Origin: an uncultured Bacteroidales bacterium
GTDB taxonomy: Bacteria; Bacteroidota; Bacteroidia; Bacteroidales; WCHB1-69
Assembly: GCA_900317715.1 (NCBI GenBank)
Contig: ONHS01000021.1
Span: 17,928-81,927 of the forward strand
DNA: 64,000 nucleotides
Direction: 5' to 3'
Positions 18,673 to 27,431 of the stretch are shown piece after piece. The position numbers were made by a program, and so were the translations under genes. The notes under the pieces were generated by a model. It saw only the letters and a program-made list of their open reading frames with translations. It was not told the origin of the DNA and did not search any database. Within the stretch, counting starts at the first letter, position 1; every line of letters starts with the position of its first letter.

Positions 18673-20337
18673 TTAATATTCAATCGGTTTTCCTGACAGA
18701 TTAAACCACAACTCCTGTTCATCTTGCGTTTTCTTATCGACAATGATCACCTTGTAGGCGTTGAGTTTGTCGGCGAGACGCTTCACGGAGTAGTATTCTT
18801 TCAGTTTGTAACCTTTGTATTCCTTCTTGAGGTAGTCTTGAATGGTGGCGGAAAGGCTCTCGTTCTTGCCCATCACCCACGTCTCCACGAGCTCGCCATA
18901 GCTATTATAGACACAGACTTCCTTGCCACGAGTGGTGAAGAAGATGGCCTGGTAGTTCATGTATCCGTCCTCTTTCCATTCCACGTTGTTCACTTTCGGG
19001 TATTTCAGCTTGAAGGCAGCCTTCACATTCTCGGGAACGCTGGCGGCATCATCGTTGCCTAAATCCATGTTCATCTTTTCGTAGTATTTGTTGAGCGCGT
19101 CATCCTCGGCACTCTCCTTTTTGCTGCCACCCAACTCATAGTCGGGGTCGATGGTGCGGATAAGCTTGCCGGCCTTATCGAAGAAGATAGTGGTGACCAA
19201 TTTGGCTTTGTAGTTGGCTTTCTCATAGAATTCCACCATCATCTTGTCGTCTTTGTCGGCACGTTGCTCCTTGACGGCGCTCTTGAAACGCCATCCCGGA
19301 TAGAAATCGTTGAGGTGCTTGGCCATCAAACCAGAGACGGACTCTTCGGGCATAATGGTGAGGGTTTTCTCCCAAACGCCAGCCGGAGTAATATATACGG
19401 CCGTTTTCTTGCCCTGATTCAAGCAGCGGGCAATATAGACGCTGTCAACCAGGAACCAGTTGAGTTCAGCGGGATGTAACACCTTTTTAGCCAAAGCTTT
19501 GGAGACAACATCTGGAACGGTGTTAGCTTTGATGGCAATATTGCCGTGTTCGTCTTTCACCACAGGCTCGGGTTTTTCTTTCTTGGGTTTTGCCTCTTTC
19601 TGAGCCGTTTGAGCGGGTTTAGCAGTGTTGGCGTTGGCTTTGGCCGTGGCATTGGCTGGCTTTGCAGCAGGAGGGGTGGCCGGTTTTGAAGCCGGGGCTT
19701 TCGGGGAGTTCTTGGCGGCCTCTTTGGCAGCCTTGTCGGCGGCAGCTTTTTCGGCGGCCTCGCGTTTTGCAGCTTCTTCCTTGGCAGCCTGCTTCTCAGC
19801 AGCGGCAGCTTTCGCTTGCTCTATTTTGTCGGGATGCTTGACGGTAGGATCCTGGAATCCTTCGGGATCTTTGCGGGAGATCAACTTGTTCTGCCCCGTC
19901 GTGGAAAAGGTCAGCAATGAAGGCTTGGCGCCCACAACGTCCTCTTTCACTTCCAGATAGTAGTGCGTGCTCTCATCTTCTTTCTCTTCCAGACAACTCA
20001 AAACAATGATAAAGTCGGGATAATTTTCTTTAACATAGTCTGTTATGGAAGAAGGAAGCTCTCCGACAGGTACCATGAAAAGCGTACGAATCCATTCTCC
20101 GCTGCTGGTAAGATACACTTTTCCGGTGGTGGAACCGTCCTTGATATTGGCAATATAGGTGTTTCCTTCCTTCATCCAGCCAGTGACCTTTACGTAAGAA
20201 TATTGCTCGTCAAGGGTTTGCACAACATCCGACGGCACCTCCGACGATTTGATCTTCTGGGCGAAAATAGCGTTTTGAGAAATAGTAACTATCTGAATAG
20301 CAGATAATAACAATGCAAATAACAGTTTATTTTTCAT
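18673..20337 (-). CDS. Secreted PepSY-like repeat protein
   Basis: A 554-residue secreted protein from Met7 of the open frame (MKNKLLFALLL to FAQ as signal peptide). The N-terminal part (about 30-170) and the C-terminal part (about 275-554) have the PepSY-like / beta-lactamase-inhibitor-like pattern common in Bacteroidetes: V(P)xxVxxAFxxKYP followed by W-x-x-x-x-x-Y-x-A-x-F and a YdxxGxW-type turn. The repeats are separated by a low-complexity linker (about 175-270) rich in Ala, Lys and Pro. Such proteins are extracytoplasmic and of unknown function. The -7 element at 20366-20373 favours the shorter start. Confidence 0.65.
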   Translation of the reverse strand: MKNKLLFALLLSAIQIVTISQNAIFAQKIKSSEVPSDVVQTLDEQYSYVKVTGWMKEGNTYIANIKDGSTTGKVYLTSSGEWIRTLFMVPVGELPSSITDYVKENYPDFIIVLSCLEEKEDESTHYYLEVKEDVVGAKPSLLTFSTTGQNKLISRKDPEGFQDPTVKHPDKIEQAKAAAAEKQAAKEEAAKREAAEKAAADKAAKEAAKNSPKAPASKPATPPAAKPANATAKANANTAKPAQTAQKEAKPKKEKPEPVVKDEHGNIAIKANTVPDVVSKALAKKVLHPAELNWFLVDSVYIARCLNQGKKTAVYITPAGVWEKTLTIMPEESVSGLMAKHLNDFYPGWRFKSAVKEQRADKDDKMMVEFYEKANYKAKLVTTIFFDKAGKLIRTIDPDYELGGSKKESAEDDALNKYYEKMNMDLGNDDAASVPENVKAAFKLKYPKVNNVEWKEDGYMNYQAIFFTTRGKEVCVYNSYGELVETWVMGKNESLSATIQDYLKKEYKGYKLKEYYSVKRLADKLNAYKVIIVDKKTQDEQELWFNLSGKPIEY

Positions 20338-20365
20338 TTTTGTCAAGATTTTCAAAATAATGCCA

Positions 20366-20373
20366 CAAAAATA
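20366..20373 (-). promoter_or_regulatory. -7 element for the PepSY-like gene
   Basis: TATTTTTG on the minus strand fits TAnnTTTG. It is 28 bases before the chosen ATG at 20337. Confidence 0.55.
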
Positions 20374-20393
20374 GTTTTTTTTTGTTTACCGTG

Positions 20394-20439
20394 CAAAGCC
20401 AACAGCCAAAAGCTAACAGCTAACAGCCAAAAGCCAACC
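20394..20439. repeat. 7-base tandem array 3' of udk
   Basis: In-phase units CAACAGC, CAAAAGC, TAACAGC twice, CAAAAGC, flanked by partial units. It starts 3 bases after the udk stop (reading the gene's direction). Confidence 0.88.
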
Positions 20440-20441
20440 TT

Positions 20442-21059
20442 CTATCGTTTCGAATTCAATGTTTCTCTGATTTTAGCAGTGAGAATGTCTATACCGATGT
20501 TGTTTTGACCGCCGACTGGAATAATGATGTCTGCCAGCCGTTTGGTGGGCTCGATGAACAGCTCATGCATGGGTTTGACGAAATTGCGGTAGTGTCGGAT
20601 GGATTTGTCGAGACCGCGACCGCGTTCAATGACATCGCGACTGATAATGCGGATCAAGCGTTCGTCGGCGTCGGTATCCACAAACACTTTAATGTCCATC
20701 GTGTCACAGAGTTCGGGATTGGTGAAGATAAGGATGCCCTCCACAATCAACACATCGGCGGGTTGCACAGGGATGGTTTCCGTGCCGCGCGCGCAGGTGA
20801 CATACGAGTAGGTGGGCATCTGGATGGTCTTGCCTTCCTTGAGCTGGTTGATGTGATCCACCAGCAAAGGAAATTCAATGGCGGATGGATGGTCGAAGTT
20901 GATCTTCTCTTTCTCCGCTTGCGGGAGATCGCCATTGTCGCGATAATATGCATCCTGCGACAGCACACTGACGTGGTTTTTGGGGAATTGGTTGACAATT
21001 TTCTGCACCACTGAGGTTTTCCCGGAGCCGGATCCGCCGGCAATGCCTAATACTAGCAT
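20442..21059 (-). CDS. udk: Uridine kinase
   Basis: A 205-residue uridine/cytidine kinase for pyrimidine salvage. The Walker A GGSGSGKTSV is at residues 8-17, LSQDAYYRD (substrate-binding region) at about 36-44, NFDHPSAIEF at about 54-63, and VEGILIF (Walker B-like) near 104-110. Length is the usual 205-215. A 7-base repeat array precedes it (21082-21144) and another follows it directly. It may be read from the region shared with the tRNA-Gln terminator. Confidence 0.94.
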   Translation of the reverse strand: MLVLGIAGGSGSGKTSVVQKIVNQFPKNHVSVLSQDAYYRDNGDLPQAEKEKINFDHPSAIEFPLLVDHINQLKEGKTIQMPTYSYVTCARGTETIPVQPADVLIVEGILIFTNPELCDTMDIKVFVDTDADERLIRIISRDVIERGRGLDKSIRHYRNFVKPMHELFIEPTKRLADIIIPVGGQNNIGIDILTAKIRETLNSKR

Positions 21060-21081
21060 GATGGTCGATTTTGGTTTAACA

Positions 21082-21144
21082 TTTTGGCTTTTGGCCTTTA
21101 GCTATTGGCTTTTGGCTAATAGCCAATAGCTAACAGCCAATAGC
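21082..21144. repeat. Palindromic 7-base array upstream of udk
   Basis: Nine in-phase units. The first five read TTTTGGC, TTTTGGC, CTTTAGC, TATTGGC, TTTTGGC. The last four (TAATAGC, CAATAGC, TAACAGC, CAATAGC) read as the reverse-complement form. The two halves can pair into a long imperfect hairpin. The same design is at 32266-32328. Confidence 0.9.
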
Positions 21145-21165
21145 CAAAACCCGCGGCAAAGATGC

Positions 21166-21205
21166 AAAAAAAAACCGAATCCAACAATTGAATTCGGTTT
21201 TTTTT
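21166..21205 (-). terminator. Terminator of tRNA-Gln
   Basis: Stem ACCGAAT / ATTCGGT with A- and T-tracts on both sides, directly 3' of the tRNA on the minus strand. Confidence 0.8.
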
Positions 21206-21206
21206 G

Positions 21207-21277
21207 TTGCCCCGATAGGATTCGAACCCATACAAACAGAACCAGAATCTGCGGTGCTACCATTACACAACAGGGCA
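21207..21277 (-). tRNA. tRNA-Gln (anticodon CTG)
   Basis: The 71-base minus-strand sequence starts TGCCCTG and ends CGGGGCA plus discriminator A, giving a full 7-bp acceptor stem. The D arm has AATGGTAGC. The anticodon stem is GCAGA / TCTGT around the loop TTCTGGT, with CTG at positions 34-36. The T loop reads TTCGAATC. CCA is not encoded. The U1-A72 start is usual for tRNA-Gln. Confidence 0.93.
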
Positions 21278-21293
21278 GTAGCAAAATGCGCGG

Positions 21294-21301
21294 CAAAGAT
21301 A
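21294..21301 (-). promoter_or_regulatory. -7 element for tRNA-Gln
   Basis: TATCTTTG on the minus strand fits TAnnTTTG, 16 bases before the tRNA 5' end. Confidence 0.6.
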
Positions 21302-21344
21302 CAATTTTTTCTTTACCGCGCATCATTTGTTGAAAAAAAATCTT

Positions 21345-22481
21345 TTAACTTACAAAAACCACTTCGTACCAGATATATCCGCTGACTACAACTGCCTTAT
21401 AATAAACGTTATCCACTTTGTAATAGAGGGTGTTGTCGAGGATGATTTCTTCGTAGTTGCTGGGCAGTTCGGCCACTCTTGCACCGATGGGAGGATCTAC
21501 AACTTGGTAATTATTGTTGTATGGGAGGTAAAAAGTGCCATCATCGTAGTAGTAGTTGACATTGTTGTGGACCACAATCACGGGGTTCCAGGTGCGGAAG
21601 AGAGCGTAGGCGATGACAGCTCCAAGGGGCGGACGGCAGATGACGTAGTATCCATTGAGGTAGCGGCAGTAAACACCGTTGTAGAAGTAGTAGGGAGTTC
21701 CGTGGTAATATACGGGTCTGACGTGATGAGGGACGTGGATATGACCGTGATAGTTGTGGTGATTCGGGTGTACATAGGGGGTGTGAGGTGCGCCGCCGTG
21801 GTGCGGACCGTGACCCTCAGGATGTCCTCCAGGACCAGGTTTGCCGCCACCGTTGTTGACGTTGCTGTTGCCATTCTCGCGAGGACCTGAAACGGGCTGC
21901 GGTTGAGCTTTGCCTTCACTTGTATATCCGCGCTTCTCGGTTGCAGTACCAGTAGTGGCGTTAGAGGTGTTCGGGGTACTCGTAGCAGGACGGGCAGCTG
22001 TCACATTCGTTTTATTTGCAGCGTTGGACGGAGTTGCTTTAGCGGGCTCGCGGGAAGTGCTTGTAGCGGGCGTAGTCGTAGTCGTGGTCGTCGGAACTCT
22101 GGAATTGTTCGAGGGAGTTGCTGCCGGACGAGTGGTCGTCGTGGTGGCCGGTCTGGCCGTGGTAGTGCTTCTGGAGCTGCTGGAAGTTGTGGTCTGACGC
22201 GTAGTCGTAACCGTTCTATTGTTGGTCGTCGTTGAAGAGGGACGGGCGGCTTGCTGTGCCTTCTGATAGGAGTTGTTGGCTTTGTTCAGTTGAGCGTCAC
22301 CCTTCTTCATTTGACGTGCGGCCTGACTGGAGGAGGAAGGTGCACTTTGTTTGGTCACAGAGGTAGCACTTTTGCTGCTTGAGACTTTGGCTCTGGATGA
22401 GGCGGGCGTCTGAGCTCCGGCTTCCATTGAGACTAAACCTGTCATCAGGAAGATACTCATCATTAACATGAACTTTTTCAT
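21345..22481 (-). CDS. Secreted Ser/Thr-rich protein with His/Tyr-rich C-terminal region
   Basis: A 378-residue secreted protein from the Met at 22481 (MKKFMLMMSIF to AGAQ signal). Residues about 25-190 are extremely rich in Thr, Ser, Ala and Pro (low-complexity, probably extended). Next comes a Gly/His/Pro-rich stretch. The C-terminal about 150 residues are Tyr/Val/Asn-rich (VYYHGTPYYFYNGVYC, YYYDDGTFYLPY, YYKVDNVYYKAVV). This resembles the DUF6515-type surface proteins of Bacteroidetes, though I am not certain. Function unknown; probably an envelope or cell-surface protein. Confidence 0.6.
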   Translation of the reverse strand: MKKFMLMMSIFLMTGLVSMEAGAQTPASSRAKVSSSKSATSVTKQSAPSSSSQAARQMKKGDAQLNKANNSYQKAQQAARPSSTTTNNRTVTTTRQTTTSSSSRSTTTARPATTTTTRPAATPSNNSRVPTTTTTTTPATSTSREPAKATPSNAANKTNVTAARPATSTPNTSNATTGTATEKRGYTSEGKAQPQPVSGPRENGNSNVNNGGGKPGPGGHPEGHGPHHGGAPHTPYVHPNHHNYHGHIHVPHHVRPVYYHGTPYYFYNGVYCRYLNGYYVICRPPLGAVIAYALFRTWNPVIVVHNNVNYYYDDGTFYLPYNNNYQVVDPPIGARVAELPSNYEEIILDNTLYYKVDNVYYKAVVVSGYIWYEVVFVS

Positions 22482-22539
22482 AATCGTACGTTTTTGTTTG
22501 ATAAAAGACACCTTTTTGACCCCCAACGACGATTATTGT

Positions 22540-24624
22540 TTAATGCTGCACGACAATTTTTTTGTGTAAAGTTTGGTCATGACCCTCGGCTTTCAGAAGG
22601 TAAACGCCATTAGAAAGCTGATTGACAGGGATTTCCACTGCTCTTTCTGCATGATATGTTTCTGAGAAAACGACACCGCCTACCATATTATATATAGTGA
22701 TGGTACATGGGTCGAGGTCTTCCGGCAAGGTGACATGAAGAAGATTAGAAGCAGGATTCGGATAGATGGGCAAGTTTGTGTTCCAATCCTCAATGCCCAC
22801 ACCGGTGGTGGACCATCTGACCAAGAAGCCCGGTCCGTTAAGATAGTTATCGCTGACAAAAACCACTCTGACCCTATGCGTATTACAGACGAGCTGACCA
22901 GGTAATTCATGGCCGGAATATTGGGCCAAAAGAACACTCGGATGAGCGTAGAAATCGTAGAAATCCAAATGATCTTCAGGACTAATATTCATCTCTTCGA
23001 AAGTGAAGATATAGCTGGTGCCTTCTTCTGAACGAAGGTTCCAAGCACAGCGGGCATTATCGATATAATTACCGTCGCCACCGTTGTCAGAAAATTCACC
23101 CGTAGGCTCGGAAGATTGTTGTGTTCCGCAATTGCTTTCGTTACGATAGCATTCGTAAGAGAGTCGCCAACCTTGCGCCGTGACCGAATCGTCGGTCTCA
23201 AACGTGATGTACAGGCTGTCCGTATTGAAAGAGACGTTTTGGGAGGAAATCTCTCCAGAAAATTCCGCTAAGAGGTTGTTCCTTCTCGGATGCCCATTCC
23301 AAAACCTGAGAAAGTCGTGGCCTTCTTGAGTGTCAAGGTGCTGCAATGAGATCTGGACCCTATACTGATTGGGATAGGTGATGATGTAGGTACAGTGGGT
23401 GTTGTTTTGGTAAGGAAAATTTCCACTGCCGTCTTCCAAAGTGCCGTTCAATGCGGTAACCAGATGTTCCTGACAATAGGTGGGATATTCGCTTGCTAAA
23501 GGATACATATTGAAAATGGCAGCTTGATAATAATCGAAATTACCAACAGCGTTTTGAATAGAATCATTGTTCTCAGTGGCATAATAGCCGTTGCCGGATC
23601 CTCCCCAACCGAAGTTGAAGTGGAAATATTCGTCTGAGTTATAGCCATCGCAAACAAAGGCATGACCACCATCTTCGGAAAATCCCGAATAATAAATGGG
23701 TCGTCCGGCATTCAAGTTTGTCATTAGCTTATTGTGCCATGCTTGATCCGAATAGTGTTCTTTGCTAGAACGATGGGCTTCCGGGCTATATCCGAAATAG
23801 GTAGCCATAGCATCGGGTACATTTTCGGAATAGGCGCCTGAACCATCGGGACCGTACATCATGTCAACAGCTGTGCCAGCGTGGAAAATCAACTTGGCGA
23901 CCTCATTGTTGTAATAACTCAGTTGGTCACACATGGCATCGTAGTGGTAATGCTGTTGGGCAAAGTTGACGTAAAAGTCGCCGTAGTCTGTATAATTAAC
24001 GTGACTTCCCGAGCCAGTTTCCGGATACCGGTAGTAGTACATAATCTGAGACATAGCGATAGACACACAGCCATTGGGCACATGTCCGTCGTAACCATTC
24101 GGCGTATTTTCGTCCCTTGGGCACAAATAATTATAGTATTTGTTCTGATTCCATTTGGAACGAAGAAGTGGACTCACCACCGCTTCGGTACGGAGCCCGC
24201 GTTCGGAAGGGTAACGAAGTTCCTCCCAGGCATTCCGCACTTTTTCTGTTTGAGGGAGTTGCACACGTCGTGCTGCGGCGATGCCTTGACGATAGTAGTT
24301 CAAAAAGAATTCTACCCCAGGAGCCAAATCGTTTAACTGAATGTCATTTTCGAAATCGTATGCCAATACGGGAAAGACGGCGTCTTCTGCTGACAAGATG
24401 AGAAATCCGGCATCAAAGTGAAGAACGGCCAAAGCAACCTCTCCATCTTCGCTGAGAAACTCGCAAGATTTCAGTTCATATTGTGCGGCTTCTGGACGAA
24501 TAAATCGGGCTTTTTGTTGGAATGCGCGGGTCCCCAGCGTCTTCATCTCATTTTTGGTCAGCGTATTAGCGGACAACACCATGGGAATGAGAGACAAAAA
24601 CAATAATAAATTCTTGATTTTCAT
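22540..24624 (-). CDS. C10 (streptopain-like) cysteine peptidase with two CUB-like domains and T9SS sorting domain
   Basis: A 694-residue secreted protease. After the signal peptide (1-19) comes a propeptide, then the C10 domain with catalytic C186 in VPNGCVSIAMSQ and H321 in EDGGHAFVCDGYN, then FNFGWGGSGNGYY. Two CUB-like domains follow (about 383-495 and 497-606), and a C-terminal sorting domain starting at IYPNPASN (about 625-694) with the NGVYLLKA and KKIVV strands typical of type A T9SS signals. This points to export across the outer membrane, consistent with gldD/F/G in the window. C10 peptidases include SpeB and interpain. All catalytic motifs look intact. Confidence 0.9.
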   Translation of the reverse strand: MKIKNLLLFLSLIPMVLSANTLTKNEMKTLGTRAFQQKARFIRPEAAQYELKSCEFLSEDGEVALAVLHFDAGFLILSAEDAVFPVLAYDFENDIQLNDLAPGVEFFLNYYRQGIAAARRVQLPQTEKVRNAWEELRYPSERGLRTEAVVSPLLRSKWNQNKYYNYLCPRDENTPNGYDGHVPNGCVSIAMSQIMYYYRYPETGSGSHVNYTDYGDFYVNFAQQHYHYDAMCDQLSYYNNEVAKLIFHAGTAVDMMYGPDGSGAYSENVPDAMATYFGYSPEAHRSSKEHYSDQAWHNKLMTNLNAGRPIYYSGFSEDGGHAFVCDGYNSDEYFHFNFGWGGSGNGYYATENNDSIQNAVGNFDYYQAAIFNMYPLASEYPTYCQEHLVTALNGTLEDGSGNFPYQNNTHCTYIITYPNQYRVQISLQHLDTQEGHDFLRFWNGHPRRNNLLAEFSGEISSQNVSFNTDSLYITFETDDSVTAQGWRLSYECYRNESNCGTQQSSEPTGEFSDNGGDGNYIDNARCAWNLRSEEGTSYIFTFEEMNISPEDHLDFYDFYAHPSVLLAQYSGHELPGQLVCNTHRVRVVFVSDNYLNGPGFLVRWSTTGVGIEDWNTNLPIYPNPASNLLHVTLPEDLDPCTITIYNMVGGVVFSETYHAERAVEIPVNQLSNGVYLLKAEGHDQTLHKKIVVQH

Positions 24625-24648
24625 TACTTTACAGAATCTTGAATAACA

Positions 24649-24680
24649 AAGAATGGATATCTGAAGAGATACCCATTCTT
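24649..24680 (-). terminator. Long hairpin 3' of the four-helix-bundle gene
   Basis: AAGAATGG-ATATCT, loop GAAG, AGATAC-CCATTCTT: 13 of 14 positions pair. It lies between two minus-strand genes and is probably the terminator of the upstream one, although no strong T-tract follows. Confidence 0.55.
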
Positions 24681-24725
24681 ATAACGATAATACATAAATT
24701 ATATTGTTCTAAAGGAAGAGATGCA

Positions 24726-25196
24726 TTAAATCATCTCGTCAAATTCATCGGGTTCTGGCATGTTGAGATCGTCGGATTCCTCAGATGATCTTTCGGTGTG
24801 CGGGAGGCCCAGCGTAGAACGTTGCAGAGAAGCGATGAGGGAACCGATCATCTTCGTCAGCTCCATCAGTTCCGTACGGGAATGTTCCTTGCCCTCATCG
24901 GACAGAATACCGATGCGTGATGCAATCTCGGTGTGGACAACACACTCTCTAACAGAGCTTTTCGCCATTTTTAAGTAATACAAGAACTGTGTTCTGTTGC
25001 GGGACGAGCCTTCGGCCGTGTTCAGAGCAATGTCTTGTGCAGACTTCAAGAATGACTTCTGCATGAATTTTTGGTTCGCCGCCATTTCGCCGGTGGGAAG
25101 TTGTTGGTAAAGCCATACAATATAATCCATGGCTTTAGCGTAGATTCTTAAATCTTCAAATCTGAAGAAACTTACATTGTTGTCTCTCTCGTTCAT
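24726..25196 (-). CDS. Four-helix-bundle protein (23S rRNA intervening-sequence protein family)
   Basis: A 156-residue protein from MNERDNN at 25196. The pattern FRFEDLRIYAKAMDYIVWLYQ at the start, NIAEGSSRN-like (NTAEGSSRN) at about 77-85, and the helical remainder (QFLYYLKMAKSSVRECVVHTEIA) are the marks of the small four-helix-bundle family first found in rRNA intervening sequences. It is common as a stand-alone gene in Bacteroidetes, with no defined function. The open frame extends 19 codons further, but the promoter at 25221-25228 supports the shorter start. Confidence 0.85.
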   Translation of the reverse strand: MNERDNNVSFFRFEDLRIYAKAMDYIVWLYQQLPTGEMAANQKFMQKSFLKSAQDIALNTAEGSSRNRTQFLYYLKMAKSSVRECVVHTEIASRIGILSDEGKEHSRTELMELTKMIGSLIASLQRSTLGLPHTERSSEESDDLNMPEPDEFDEMI

Positions 25197-25220
25197 AATA
25201 TTGACTTTTATTTTGGGCAG

Positions 25221-25228
25221 CAAAAATA
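25221..25228 (-). promoter_or_regulatory. -7 element for the four-helix-bundle gene
   Basis: TATTTTTG on the minus strand fits TAnnTTTG, with a TTTG upstream at about 25246-25249. It is 24 bases before the ATG. Confidence 0.6.
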
Positions 25229-25452
25229 CGAATATTTCTTTACAAAAAACCATTAATTTTTATTCTTCTTTTTGTGGGCAAAACGAGTCAATATTTAAGG
25301 CATTGTCTATCAGTGGGATAAAAAAAGCGCTAAAACACTATTTCTGATAGAAATTTCAAAGGCTATCTTCATGTAAAATATTGATAATAACATTATTATG
25401 AGAATTTGAAAACCTTTTTTTCGCAAAAAAACGAGGTAATCATAAATTTTGC

Positions 25453-25460
25453 TACTTTTG
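25453..25460 (+). promoter_or_regulatory. -7 element for the M23 peptidase operon
   Basis: TACTTTTG fits TAnnTTTG and ends 29 bases before the ATG at 25490. It would drive the M23-phoH-lpxK-purine nucleoside phosphorylase genes. Confidence 0.6.
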
Positions 25461-25489
25461 CACCCCAAAATCGGGTACAGAAAGCAGAA

Positions 25490-26401
25490 ATGAGCAAGTT
25501 TGAGAAGATAAAAAAGGCATGGAATTTCATCGTCAGCGAATGGAAAACGCGCTACAGGCTCGTATTTTCCAATGAAGACACGCATGAGCAAAGCTTCGTG
25601 ATTCGCAAAATCACCTTCCAAAAAGTGGTGGTGGTGACGATTTTGGCGGCTTTTGTCATCATTGTTTTGACTACCATACTCATTGCATTGACCCCCTTGC
25701 GCGTCTATATTCCAGGATATACGGATCAAAAAGACTTTAAGTTGTACAAGCAAACTGCCGCCCGGGTGGATTCGTTGGAGAAACAAGCGACTGTCAATCA
25801 GCAATATATTGAATCTTTCTCCGATATGTTGGAAGGGAAAGACGGTAGTTTGTATGAGGACGACGAGGCTACAACCACCCCTGACGTGCATCCCGTGGAA
25901 CGGAACAAGGACCGTGCCAGCAAGGTGAACGAACTGATTGAAGAATCGGAGATGATTTTGGGACGTATTTCGGACAACAACACTTCAACGACGGGAGTTC
26001 CCAACATCGAACAGGCAAAAATCACCAGCATTTCCATCAATCCACCTGCCATGGGGGCTGTCACCCGCATTTTCGACGCTTCGCAGAACCATTACGGCAT
26101 TGATATTGCCACGGGCGACAACCCGACGGTCACGAGTGTGGCAGACGGCGTGGTGATTGCGGCAAACTACACATCTACAGACGGTTATACGATTATTATC
26201 CAGCATCCTGGTAATATGATTTCCATTTATAAACGAAATGCGGCGTTGCTGAAAACGGTCGGGTCCCGCGTGAAAAGCGGAATGCCCATTGCCACGGCCG
26301 GCAATACCGGTTCGTCGGAAGGCAATACTCGCCATCTCCACTTCGAACTTTGGTATAACGGCTTTCCTATCAATCCTTTAAATTATCTTATAATCGAATA
26401 A
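25490..26401 (+). CDS. M23 family metallopeptidase (LytM-type), membrane-anchored
   Basis: A 303-residue envelope protein from MSKFEKIKKA at 25490. It has a cytoplasmic start, one membrane segment (about 47-70, VVVVTILAAFVIIVLTT), a coiled-coil-like stretch (about 80-115), and a C-terminal M23 domain. The zinc ligands are in HYGIDIA (H-x3-D) and RHLHFELW (HxH), so the peptidase looks active; LytM-type enzymes cut peptidoglycan cross-bridges. The gene opens a tight cluster (8 bases to phoH), and its membrane-anchored coiled-coil layout is typical of Bacteroidetes M23 proteins. Confidence 0.9.
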   Translation: MSKFEKIKKAWNFIVSEWKTRYRLVFSNEDTHEQSFVIRKITFQKVVVVTILAAFVIIVLTTILIALTPLRVYIPGYTDQKDFKLYKQTAARVDSLEKQATVNQQYIESFSDMLEGKDGSLYEDDEATTTPDVHPVERNKDRASKVNELIEESEMILGRISDNNTSTTGVPNIEQAKITSISINPPAMGAVTRIFDASQNHYGIDIATGDNPTVTSVADGVVIAANYTSTDGYTIIIQHPGNMISIYKRNAALLKTVGSRVKSGMPIATAGNTGSSEGNTRHLHFELWYNGFPINPLNYLIIE

Positions 26402-26408
26402 TAGACGA

Positions 26409-27431
26409 ATGGACAAAATCATTGACATCAATCCTGAATCAGCTGTTGAATTACTTGGCTTTCAGAATAATAACATCAAAATGCTCACCCACATCTTCCC
26501 GAAATTGAAGATTGTGGTGCGCGGCAATGAAATCAAAGTCTCTGGAGCCGACGAGGATGTAGAGGAATTCGAGAAACGTATTTCGTTGTTAGAGAGACAT
26601 ATAGAAGAGTTTGGCAAACTCACGGAAACCGATATCATCAACATTACCGCCATGGAAGATGATAGCTTTTACGCCCTTAACTCCGTAGATGCCAATGTAA
26701 TCGTACACGGGCGCGAAGGCAAAATCATCAAGGCCATCACCCCGAACCAGAAACGACTGGTGGAGAGCGCCGAGAAAAACGACATGGTGTTTGTGGTGGG
26801 TCCCGCTGGTACAGGCAAGACCTACACCGCCGTCGCATTGGCTGTGAAAGCATTGAAAAACAAACAGATACGTAGAATTATCCTCACTCGTCCCGCGGTG
26901 GAAGCAGGAGAAAACCTCGGTTTTCTGCCAGGCGACCTTCGCGACAAGCTCGACCCCTATCTCCAACCGCTCTACGATGCACTTTGGGATATGATGCCGA
27001 TGCAGAAGCTGGTGACGCTCATGGAGGACAAGGTGATTGAGATTGCCCCGCTGGCCTTCATGCGCGGCCGCACGCTCGACAACGCCTACGTGATTCTCGA
27101 TGAAGCGCAAAACGCCACGTCCGCACAACTCAAGATGTTCCTCACGCGCATGGGTAAAAACGCCAAATTCTTCATCACCGGCGACATCACCCAAATCGAC
27201 CTGCCTAAGAATCAACAATCCGGTTTGATTTTGGCCGATCGAATCTTAAACGGCGTGAAAGGCATCGATTTCATCTACATGGATAATAAAGATGTTGTGC
27301 GTCACCATCTTGTGACCAAAATCATCACGCGATACGAGGCTTACGAAAACGAGGTGGAGGAGGCGATTCGCAAACGCCGCGAGGCACGCGAAGCCGCAAA
27401 ACAGAGCGAAGCGTCTGAAAATGCCATTTAA
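26409..27431 (+). CDS. phoH: PhoH family ATPase
   Basis: A 340-residue cytoplasmic PhoH-like protein. The N-terminal domain (about 1-110) is of the KH-like kind (IVVRGNEIKVSG), followed by a P-loop ATPase with VGPAGTGKTYTA at about 133-144 and YVILDEAQNAT (Walker B) at about 225-235. GDITQIDLP at about 257-265 is also family-typical. PhoH proteins are linked to RNA metabolism and phosphate or stress responses; the exact role is unresolved. It overlaps lpxK by 11 bases. Confidence 0.92.
   Translation: MDKIIDINPESAVELLGFQNNNIKMLTHIFPKLKIVVRGNEIKVSGADEDVEEFEKRISLLERHIEEFGKLTETDIINITAMEDDSFYALNSVDANVIVHGREGKIIKAITPNQKRLVESAEKNDMVFVVGPAGTGKTYTAVALAVKALKNKQIRRIILTRPAVEAGENLGFLPGDLRDKLDPYLQPLYDALWDMMPMQKLVTLMEDKVIEIAPLAFMRGRTLDNAYVILDEAQNATSAQLKMFLTRMGKNAKFFITGDITQIDLPKNQQSGLILADRILNGVKGIDFIYMDNKDVVRHHLVTKIITRYEAYENEVEEAIRKRREAREAAKQSEASENAI

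Noticed and set aside
25310..25891. A 193-codon minus-strand frame before and opposite the M23 gene
   Set aside because: It overlaps the well-supported M23 coding region and its promoter; nothing in the peptide is recognisable.
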